From NCBI GenBank assembly GCA_004299485.1, contig SCQP01000020.1, positions 87,721 to 151,720 on the forward strand: a stretch of 64,000 nucleotides of DNA, read 5' to 3'. The notes beneath the pieces were generated by a model that was not told the origin of the DNA, did no database searches, and saw only the letters and a program-made list of their open reading frames with translations. This DNA comes from Acidobacteriota bacterium (GTDB lineage: Bacteria; Acidobacteriota; Terriglobia; Terriglobales; SCQP01). Within the stretch, counting starts at the first letter, position 1, and every line of letters starts with the position of its first letter. A program made the translations under genes and the position numbers. Shown piece after piece: positions 40,897-47,403 of the stretch.

Positions 40897-41640
40897 GTGT
40901 CGTCCTCCCGATCCTTGCGCGGTCAAGCCGCCCTCGTTACCGGCGGCGCGCGCCGCATCGGCCGCGCCATGGCGCTGGCGCTTGCCGATGCCGGTGCCGA
41001 TGTCGGTTTTACTTACCGCAGCGCCGGTGCTGAGGCGGCCGAGCTGGAGCAGGAGCTGCGCGCGCGCGGCGTCCGTGCGGCTGCGGTGCGCGCCGATTTG
41101 CGTCACAGCGCGGCCGCCGGTGCCGCAGTCGAAGCTTTGCACGCCACCCTGGGCCGGCTCGACATCGTCGTGAATAACGTTGGCCGCTACGAAGCCGTCG
41201 AGTTCGCCGACATTACCGACGGACAGTGGGACGAAATGCTGGCGACGAATCTATCGGCGCCATTTTTCGTCAGCCGCGCGGCCATTCCGCATTTGCGCGC
41301 GGCCGGCGCCGGACGCATCATTCACCTCACCTCGATTGGCGCGCTGCGCGCCTTCCCCACGCACGCCCACTATTGCGCGTCCAAGGCCGGGCTGGCGCAT
41401 CTCACCCGCGCCATGGCCCGCGCTCTGGCGCCGGAGATTCAGGTCAATGCCGTCGCGCCCGGGCTGATCGCGCTCGGCGATGGGCTCAATGCCTGGGAGC
41501 AACACATGCGCAACCGCACCCCACTGCAGCGCGCCGGTACGCCGCAGGACGTCGCTGACGCGGTGCTCTATCTGGCCACCTGCAACCGCTTCCTCACGGG
41601 CCAGACCCTGGTTGTGGATGGAGGCCTGTCGCTGATATGA
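40897..41640 (+). CDS. SDR-family oxidoreductase (FabG/pteridine-reductase-like)
   Basis: A 247-residue classical short-chain dehydrogenase. The cofactor motif is [20 protein letters not shown], the NNVG motif is present, the catalytic Ser is in [11 protein letters not shown], and Tyr and Lys are in [12 protein letters not shown]. An Arg-Arg in GGARRIG and Arg in FTYRSAG suggest NADPH preference. Substrate not predictable; pteridine-reductase-like proteins share the GGARRIG motif. GTG 40897 is chosen because it precedes the Rossmann strand at the usual distance; the frame upstream has no family features. Overlaps the YjbQ gene by 4 nt. Confidence 0.9.
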   Translation: MSSSRSLRGQAALVTGGARRIGRAMALALADAGADVGFTYRSAGAEAAELEQELRARGVRAAAVRADLRHSAAAGAAVEALHATLGRLDIVVNNVGRYEAVEFADITDGQWDEMLATNLSAPFFVSRAAIPHLRAAGAGRIIHLTSIGALRAFPTHAHYCASKAGLAHLTRAMARALAPEIQVNAVAPGLIALGDGLNAWEQHMRNRTPLQRAGTPQDVADAVLYLATCNRFLTGQTLVVDGGLSLI

Positions 41641-42050
41641 AAACCCACACCGCTTATCTCACCTTCCAGACCCGCCAGCACCGCGAGTACATCAACATTA
41701 CCGATCGCGTCGAGGAAGAAGTCCGCAAATCGGGCGTGGAGGAAGGCATGGTGCTGGTTTCGGCGATGCACATCACCGCCGGCGTCTGGGTCAACGATGC
41801 CGAATCCGGGCTGCTGGAAGACATCGACGCCTGGCTCGAGCGCCTGGCGCCGTTCAACGCCAACTACCATCACCACCGTACCGGCGAAAGCAATGGCGAC
41901 GCGCACCTCAAGAGTTTGCTCGTCCACCACGAAGTCATCGTTCCCATCACCGCAGGCAAATGCGACTTCGGTCCCTGGCAGCAAATCTACTATGCCGAGT
42001 TCGACGGCCAGCGCCGCAAGCGCGTAGTGATCAAGGTTATGGGCGAATGA
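41637..42050 (+). CDS. YjbQ/UPF0047-family protein
   Basis: A 137-residue protein of the YjbQ family (UPF0047): [55 protein letters not shown] and [20 protein letters not shown] are all at family positions. YjbQ proteins show weak thiamine-phosphate synthase activity, but the true role is open. The HHH and H residues likely bind a metal. ATG 41637 overlaps the SDR stop, and its own stop overlaps the glycosyltransferase start, so the three genes form a tight operon. Confidence 0.93.
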   Translation: MKTHTAYLTFQTRQHREYINITDRVEEEVRKSGVEEGMVLVSAMHITAGVWVNDAESGLLEDIDAWLERLAPFNANYHHHRTGESNGDAHLKSLLVHHEVIVPITAGKCDFGPWQQIYYAEFDGQRRKRVVIKVMGE

Positions 42051-43003
42051 AAACGCCGAAGCGGATCCTGCTGATCGATTTCGGCCAGCTTGGCGATGCC
42101 GTGATGGCGCTGCCCGCTGCCCGTGCCCTGCGCGCGCGTTTTCCGCGGGCGCAGCTTACGGTGCTGGCCGCTCTCGGCCCTGACGCCATCTTTCGCCTTG
42201 CCGGTTTCGAGACCTTGCCTGTAGATCGCGTGCGCTGGAAGCGGCGGCGCTGGGTTGTTCTCTATGCGGTTCCGGCGCTGCTTCTCCGGCTCCGCCTCGG
42301 CCGCTTCGATCTTTCCGTCGACCTGCATTCCTACAAGGAAACCAACTGGCTGGCCTTTCTTGCCCGAATCCCGAATCGCGTGGCAATGCTGCGCCCCACG
42401 CGCTCGATTCCGTCCTTGATTAACCGCCCGCCCCCGCCCGACGACCCCTACGGCCGCCTCGTCGATCGCTACTGCCAAGTCCTGCAGCCGCTTGGCATCC
42501 AGGTTTCTCCTCTTGACCGCATCCCTGCTCTTACGCCGCCACCAGGCCCAGGTCCCCTGAACCCTGGCCCTTCGATTTTAGGTATTTGTCCCGGTGCGGG
42601 TCACCCCAGCCGCTGCTGGCCGCCGGACCGCTTTGCGGAAGTCGCCCGCGCCTGGCTCGCCCGCGGCACCCGCGTCGTCGTCTTTGCCGGCCCCGAGGAG
42701 GATGCCACTATTCTCGACCCTCTGATCGCGATTCCCGGAATCGAGGTCGCGCGCGACCTTTCGATTCCCGAACTCACCGCGGCCCTCGCCGCATGCCGCG
42801 TGGTGCTGACGAACCCCACGGGTCCTTCTCATATTGCCGCCGCCGTGGGCGCGCGCGTGCTCACCCTCGGTGAAATCCCTGCGTTTGATCCGGTTCCCGT
42901 GCGTCCACACGGAGCCGTTGTCGCCCTCCGCGCCAGCGGCTCCATCGACAGCATCACCGTCCCCGAAGTCCTCGCCATTCTCGAGCGGCTGTGGGACGCG
43001 TAA
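42047..43003 (+). CDS. Glycosyltransferase family 9 (heptosyltransferase-like)
   Basis: A 318-residue GT-B enzyme. The start [20 protein letters not shown] is the heptosyltransferase signature; the C-terminal domain has [20 protein letters not shown] and the nucleotide-sugar motif [20 protein letters not shown]. It should add heptose or a related sugar to the lipopolysaccharide core on the cytoplasmic face. The linker between the two Rossmann domains is encoded by one copy of the CCCTGG repeat (42541-42570; [13 protein letters not shown]), which seems to be a tolerated in-frame insertion. ATG 42047 overlaps yjbQ. Confidence 0.9.
   Translation: MKTPKRILLIDFGQLGDAVMALPAARALRARFPRAQLTVLAALGPDAIFRLAGFETLPVDRVRWKRRRWVVLYAVPALLLRLRLGRFDLSVDLHSYKETNWLAFLARIPNRVAMLRPTRSIPSLINRPPPPDDPYGRLVDRYCQVLQPLGIQVSPLDRIPALTPPPGPGPLNPGPSILGICPGAGHPSRCWPPDRFAEVARAWLARGTRVVVFAGPEEDATILDPLIAIPGIEVARDLSIPELTAALAACRVVLTNPTGPSHIAAAVGARVLTLGEIPAFDPVPVRPHGAVVALRASGSIDSITVPEVLAILERLWDA
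42541..42570. repeat. Dispersed CCCTGACCCCTGG repeat, copy 1
   Basis: The stretch contains CAGGTCCCCTGAACCCTGGC, a degenerate copy of the unit seen at 46020, 50841 and 54069. It lies in frame in the linker of the glycosyltransferase. Confidence 0.5.
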
Positions 43004-43046
43004 GCGGTCTCTGGGCATACAATCGCGTGCTTGAGGCACTACGCGC

Positions 43047-43070
43047 CTGTGATACTGTGAAACTGTGAAG
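43047..43070 (+). repeat. Three tandem 8-bp units across the vapB 3 start
   Basis: CTGTGATA (43047-43054), CTGTGAAA (43055-43062) and CTGTGAAG (43063-43070) repeat with exact 8-bp period. The third unit contains the GTG start codon, and GATACT (43051-43056), a -10-like hexamer, spans the first boundary. Could be an antitoxin operator or a slippage-prone switch. Confidence 0.65.
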
Positions 43071-43304
43071 AATATCACCGTCGCGGTCGAGGATCACGTT
43101 TACCGTAAGGCCCGCGAAGCCGCCGCCCGCATGGACACGTCTGTTTCCGCCCTGGTGGCCGGCTACTTGCGCTCCCTCGACGACGAGGCCAAAGAAGCTG
43201 AGTTCCAGCGTCTCTTGCAGGACGAGATCGAGCTGCGCAAGCAGGTCCACGGTTTCCGTGCGGCGGACAATCTGAGCCGCGATGAGCTCTACCGGCGGCG
43301 GTGA
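43065..43304 (+). CDS. VapB-like antitoxin (module 3)
   Basis: A 79-residue protein starting at GTG 43065. The N-terminus MKNITVAVEDHVYRKAREAA has the ribbon-helix-helix pattern, followed by MDTSVSALVAGYLRSL as the second helix, then an acidic helix EAEFQRLLQDEIELRKQ and the toxin-binding end NLSRDELYRRR. No Shine-Dalgarno; GATACT ends 8 nt before the start codon. Its stop overlaps the toxin's GTG (GTGA). Lies between the heptosyltransferase and glcD. Confidence 0.87.
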   Translation: MKNITVAVEDHVYRKAREAAARMDTSVSALVAGYLRSLDDEAKEAEFQRLLQDEIELRKQVHGFRAADNLSRDELYRRR

Positions 43305-43720
43305 GAGTGGGGCTCTCGTTCGTTGACACCAACGTCCTGATTTATTCCATCAGCGAACACCCTACCGAGAAGGGCAAACGCGATCGCGCCCAGCAAATCC
43401 TTGCCGAGTGCGAGCTGGTCCTTTCAGTTCAGGTTCTGCAGGAGTTCTATAGTCAAGCGACGCGCTCATCGCGGCCTGGCTGCCTGAGCCATCAACTTGC
43501 CTTGGGCTTCATTCGCGACTGGCGGCGCTATCCAACCGTCCCCCTCTCCGTGGCCGTATTCGATCGCGCGCTTGAACTCTGTGCACGTTACAAGCTTAGT
43601 TATCGGGATAGCGCCATCGTTGCTGCCGCCGCAATGGCCGGTTGCCATGAGGTTCTGACGGAGGACATGCAGCACGGCGCTACCATCGCCGGCGTCACGA
43701 TCCGCAATCCATTTCTGTAG
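43301..43720 (+). CDS. VapC-like PIN-domain toxin (module 3)
   Basis: A 139-residue PIN protein, GTG start at 43301 overlapping vapB. Acidic residues are intact: Asp in SFVDTNVLIYSIS, Glu in QVLQEFYSQAT, Asp in SYRDSAIVAAAAMAG and Asp in VLTEDMQHGATI. The LTEDMQHG ending is typical of one large VapC clade. It is followed after 15 bp by glcD on the same strand, so some read-through into the glycolate oxidase genes is possible. Looks functional. Confidence 0.92.
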   Translation: MRVGLSFVDTNVLIYSISEHPTEKGKRDRAQQILAECELVLSVQVLQEFYSQATRSSRPGCLSHQLALGFIRDWRRYPTVPLSVAVFDRALELCARYKLSYRDSAIVAAAAMAGCHEVLTEDMQHGATIAGVTIRNPFL

Positions 43721-43735
43721 GCCATAATCAGAGCC

Positions 43736-45169
43736 ATGGCCGTTTCTGCTGCGCTGCGCGCCAAGCTTGCCGCTATCGTCGGCGCCGAAAACGCACTCGC
43801 CGACGAGCTCAGCCGCACGCTCTACGAATACGATGGCGGCGTCGACCGCGCGCGCCCCGAGGTCATCGTTTTTCCCCATTCACGCGATGAGGTCGTCGCC
43901 ATTGTGCAGTCTGCGCGCGCGGCCGGCGTTCCGCTGGTGGCCCGCGGCGCCGGCACGGGTCTTTCCGGCGGCGCCGTGGCCCGCGAAGGCGGCATCATCA
44001 TCGCGCTCAACCGCATGCGCCGCATTCTCGAAGTTGACGTCGAAAACGCGCGCGCGGTGGTCGAGCCCGGCGTGGTGAATCTGGAGTTTTCTCAATCCAT
44101 CGCGGCCACCGGCTTCTACTTTGCCCCCGATCCGTCCAGCCAGCGCGCCTGCACGCTCGGCGGCAACGTGGCGGAAAACTCCGGCGGCCCGCACACGCTC
44201 CTGCACGGCTCGACCGTTAACCACATCACAGGCCTCGAGCTGGTTCTGGCCGATGCTTCCGTCGTCACGCTCGGCGGCAAGGCCCTCGACGCCGCCGGTG
44301 CGGATCTGGCCGGCCTGATGGTGGGTTCCGAAGGTACGCTCGCGCTGGTCACCGCCATAACTCTCAGACTCACGCGCCTGCCCGAAGCTGTCGGCACGCT
44401 GCTTGCGATCTACGACCGGGTCGCCGACGCGGCCGCCACCGTGACGGCGCTCACTGCCAGCGGCATCACCCCGGCCGCCTGCGAAATGATGGATGGCTTC
44501 TGCCTGCGCGCCATCGAAGCCTCCGTTCACGCCGGATACCCGATGGATTCAGCCGCCGTGCTGCTCATCGAAGTCGAAGGTCTGCGCGAAGAAGTCGCGG
44601 AGGACTCTGCCCGCATTGCCGAACTCTGCCACGCCGCCGGCGCCCGCTCGGTTCGAGTCGCCGCCGATGCCCGCGAGCGTGAGCTCCTCTGGCGTGGGCG
44701 CAAGAATGCGTTTGGCGCCATGGGCCGCATCAGTCCCAACAACTATGTGATGGATGGCGTCATTCCCCGCACCCGCATCGCCGAAGTGCTTGAGCAGATC
44801 GACGGCATCGGCCGGCGGCATGGCTTCCGCACCGGAAACATGTTTCACGCGGGTGATGGCAACCTGCATCCGCTCGTCTTTTTCGACGAGCGCGCCGGCG
44901 AGCTGCCCCGCGCCCTCGCCTGCAGCCGCGAAATCCTGCAGGCCTGCGTTGCGGTGGGCGGCTCCATCACCGGCGAACATGGCGTCGGCATAGAGAAGCA
45001 AGACCTCATGCCCTGGATCTTCTCCAGCGAAGATCTCGCCTTCATGGCCCGCATCCGAACCGCCTTCAATCCCAACGGTCTGTTGAACCCGAACAAGCTG
45101 CTGCCCTCCGCCCACATGTGCGCGGAAATCCGCACCGACGCCCGCTTATATAAGGAGCGCGCGCTATGA
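43736..45169 (+). CDS. glcD: Glycolate oxidase FAD-binding subunit GlcD
   Basis: The 477-residue subunit oxidises glycolate (or D-lactate) to glyoxylate. The PCMH-type FAD domain carries PLVARGAGTGLSGGAVAREG, then DPSSQRACTLGGNVAENSGG and GSEGTLALVTAITLRL. The C-terminal FAD-oxidase domain has NMFHAGDGNLHPLVFFDE (metal/substrate histidines) and GGSITGEHGVGIEKQ. It forms a membrane-associated complex with GlcE and GlcF that passes electrons to quinones. ATG 43736; stop overlaps glcE start by 4 nt (ATGA). Confidence 0.95.
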   Translation: MAVSAALRAKLAAIVGAENALADELSRTLYEYDGGVDRARPEVIVFPHSRDEVVAIVQSARAAGVPLVARGAGTGLSGGAVAREGGIIIALNRMRRILEVDVENARAVVEPGVVNLEFSQSIAATGFYFAPDPSSQRACTLGGNVAENSGGPHTLLHGSTVNHITGLELVLADASVVTLGGKALDAAGADLAGLMVGSEGTLALVTAITLRLTRLPEAVGTLLAIYDRVADAAATVTALTASGITPAACEMMDGFCLRAIEASVHAGYPMDSAAVLLIEVEGLREEVAEDSARIAELCHAAGARSVRVAADARERELLWRGRKNAFGAMGRISPNNYVMDGVIPRTRIAEVLEQIDGIGRRHGFRTGNMFHAGDGNLHPLVFFDERAGELPRALACSREILQACVAVGGSITGEHGVGIEKQDLMPWIFSSEDLAFMARIRTAFNPNGLLNPNKLLPSAHMCAEIRTDARLYKERAL

Positions 45170-46104
45170 CTGTTGCTACCGCAGCCGAAGCCGCGAGCGC
45201 GGTGCGTGCAGCCAAAGTCTCGGGCATCAGTTGCCGCCGAAGCACCTCCTGTCCACATCTGCATCTTGATCTGCGCCCCATGCACACCATCCGCTTCTAT
45301 CAGCCCGGCGATCTTACGGTGGGCGCCGATGCAGGCTGCACAGTGGCCGAGTTGAATGCCGTTCTCGCTGAGCACCAACAGTTCGTTCCCCTCGAGGTTG
45401 AGCGCCCAGAGATCACTACCCTCGGGGCTGTCCTCGCGCAGCATCTCTCCGGCCCGTTGCGCCATCGCTTCGGCTCCATCCGCGATTTCACTATCGGTCT
45501 GGAAATGGTGGCCGGCGACGGCAGCCTGGTTCACTGCGGCGGCCGTGTGGTCAAAAACGTCGCCGGTTATGACTGGATGAAGCCCGTCATCGGCGCCCGC
45601 GGCGCGTTCGGCATTATCACCGGCGTCAATTTCAAGGTTTTTCCGTTGCCGCAAGACGTCGAACGCGCCGTGTTTAGCACGCTGAGCTGGCCGCAGGTCG
45701 AGGCGTTCCGCTCCGCGCTGCTGCACTCTTACTTGCGGCCGCTCGCGGTCGAGCTGCATGCGCGTGGCGAGGAGCGCTCGATCGAGGTAGTCTATTGCGG
45801 CAGCGCGGCGGTTCGCGCGCGCTACCGCGCCGAGCTCGGCAAGCTGGGTGCGGCCGGATTTTCCGCATGCGCGCTGCCCGCTGCGACGCCGACAGTGAAT
45901 GTCACCTACGCCGCGGCCGAAGCCGTCGCGGCCCTCGCCGCTCTTGGCGCGGAGGTCGAAATCCACGGCCGCCTCGCTCTCGGCCTTTATTCCATCTCTC
46001 CCCGTCCGCGTGCGTTCCCCGGGACCCTGGACCCTGACCCCTGGCCCCTGCTCAAGCGCGCCCTCGACCCCGACGGCATCTTCCACGGAGACCACTGTGG
46101 CTGA
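45166..46104 (+). CDS. glcE: Glycolate oxidase FAD-binding subunit GlcE
   Basis: A 312-residue second FAD-binding subunit. The central and C-terminal parts are normal: LTVGADAGCTVAELNAVLAE, TLGAVLAQHLSGPLRHRFGS, IRDFTIGLEMVAGDG and RVVKNVAGYDWMKPVIGARG. The N-terminus is odd: where relatives have a glycine-rich FAD loop (R-G-x-G-T/S-K), this one reads SGISCRRSTSCPHLHLDLRP. Near the C-terminus, GTLDPDPWPLLK is encoded by a copy of the dispersed CCCTGACCCCTGG repeat. Either it binds FAD in a modified way or GlcD holds the only cofactor. Overlaps glcF by 8 nt. Confidence 0.9.
   Translation: MTVATAAEAASAVRAAKVSGISCRRSTSCPHLHLDLRPMHTIRFYQPGDLTVGADAGCTVAELNAVLAEHQQFVPLEVERPEITTLGAVLAQHLSGPLRHRFGSIRDFTIGLEMVAGDGSLVHCGGRVVKNVAGYDWMKPVIGARGAFGIITGVNFKVFPLPQDVERAVFSTLSWPQVEAFRSALLHSYLRPLAVELHARGEERSIEVVYCGSAAVRARYRAELGKLGAAGFSACALPAATPTVNVTYAAAEAVAALAALGAEVEIHGRLALGLYSISPRPRAFPGTLDPDPWPLLKRALDPDGIFHGDHCG
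46020..46050. repeat. Dispersed CCCTGACCCCTGG repeat, copy 2
   Basis: GGACCCTGACCCCTGGCCCC lies in frame near the 3' end of glcE, in the segment encoding the variable region before the conserved ALDPDGIF tail. Confidence 0.65.
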
Positions 46105-47314
46105 CGATCTCCGCAGCCTCTACGATCGCTGTATCCGCTGCGGCCTCTGCCTCAACGCCTGCCCGACGTATCGCGTGCTTGGCGAAGAGCTCGATTCTCC
46201 CCGCGGCCGCATCTACCAGGTCGCTCAAGCCGATCAAGGCCGCATCGAGATCGACGCCGCTTTCCGCCTGCACATGGATCGCTGCCTCGACTGTCGCGCC
46301 TGCATGACCGCTTGCCCCTCCGGTGTCAACTATGGCGCCATCATCGAGTACACCCGTGCTCAGCTTCTGGAGCAGCAGCCGCTTAAGTTCTGGCAGCGCT
46401 GGCTGCTGCACGGTCTCATTCCGCGGCCGCGCCGCCGCCGCGCGGCGGCGCGCCTGATCCGGTTCGCTCAGCGCACCGGCATCGACCGCCTTGGCCCTGC
46501 ACAAGCTCGCCTCTGCCCGCCGCTCGATGCGGATCCGTTCGCCGCTTCTGGCCAAGTCATTCCCGCCGAAGGGGAACGCCGCGCCCGCGTGATTTTCCTT
46601 CCCGGTTGTGTGCAATGCGAGCTATTGCCACAGCTCAACCGTGCTACCGTTCGCGTGCTCGCACGCCAAGGCTGCGACGTGGTTGTTCCGCCCGCGTTCG
46701 GCTGCTGCGGAGCGCTGCACGTGCATGCCGGTGACCGCGCGTTCGCACGCCAACTCGCGCGCTCCAATATTGCGGCGCTGGAGGCCATCCCTGCTGACGT
46801 GGTCATCTCCAACGCCTCCGGCTGCGGTGCTCAGCTCAAGCAATACGCCGAGTTATTCGACGAGGATCCCGCTTGGCGCGGCCGTGCTGCTGCGTTTGCC
46901 GCCCGCGTGCAGGACGCCACCGAATTCCTCGATCATCTCGGTCTGCGCCGCGATCTGCTCGGCCCGATCCCCGCCGTTGCCACGTATCAGGATGCCTGCC
47001 ATCTCGCCCACGCCCAGCGCATCCGTGAAGCGCCGCGCACCCTGTTGCGCCAGATTCCGCAGCTCGAGCTGCGGGAAATGGAACGCTCGGATCAATGCTG
47101 CGGTTCTGCCGGCATCTACAACCTGCAGCAGCCCGCGATTGCCGCGCAGCTTGCGGCCGACCGCGTCGCCGCTTTCCGCGCCACCGGAGCCTGCATTCTC
47201 GCCACCGCCAACCCCGGCTGTTCTCTTCAGCTCGCGGCAGCTCTGCCCCCGCCGGTCCAGGTCCTGCACGTGCTCGAACTCCTCGATCTCAGCCACGCCG
47301 CAGCTCGGCGGTAA
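46097..47314 (+). CDS. glcF: Glycolate oxidase iron-sulfur subunit GlcF
   Basis: The 405-residue subunit has two N-terminal [4Fe-4S] motifs, CIRCGLCLNACP and CLDCRACMTACP, and two C-terminal CCG domains: FGCCGALHVHAGD with SNASGCGAQLK, and SDQCCGSAGIYN with TANPGCSLQL. It passes electrons from the flavin subunits to membrane quinone or heterodisulfide-like partners. GTG 46097 is chosen because it precedes the first cluster at the usual distance and overlaps the glcE stop; the longer open frame lies in glcE. Last gene of the operon. Confidence 0.95.
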   Translation: MADDLRSLYDRCIRCGLCLNACPTYRVLGEELDSPRGRIYQVAQADQGRIEIDAAFRLHMDRCLDCRACMTACPSGVNYGAIIEYTRAQLLEQQPLKFWQRWLLHGLIPRPRRRRAAARLIRFAQRTGIDRLGPAQARLCPPLDADPFAASGQVIPAEGERRARVIFLPGCVQCELLPQLNRATVRVLARQGCDVVVPPAFGCCGALHVHAGDRAFARQLARSNIAALEAIPADVVISNASGCGAQLKQYAELFDEDPAWRGRAAAFAARVQDATEFLDHLGLRRDLLGPIPAVATYQDACHLAHAQRIREAPRTLLRQIPQLELREMERSDQCCGSAGIYNLQQPAIAAQLAADRVAAFRATGACILATANPGCSLQLAAALPPPVQVLHVLELLDLSHAAARR

Positions 47315-47403
47315 AGGACGACCCCAAACCGCCACCCGGCTTGCCGCGTCTCGTCATGGTCACCCGATAGTCAACCTACCGCCCCGCTGCTACCATGTGG
47401 TGC

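Noticed and set aside
43047..43070. CRISPR-like short repeats
   Set aside because: Units are 8 bp without spacers; no array with regular spacers or cas genes exists in the window.
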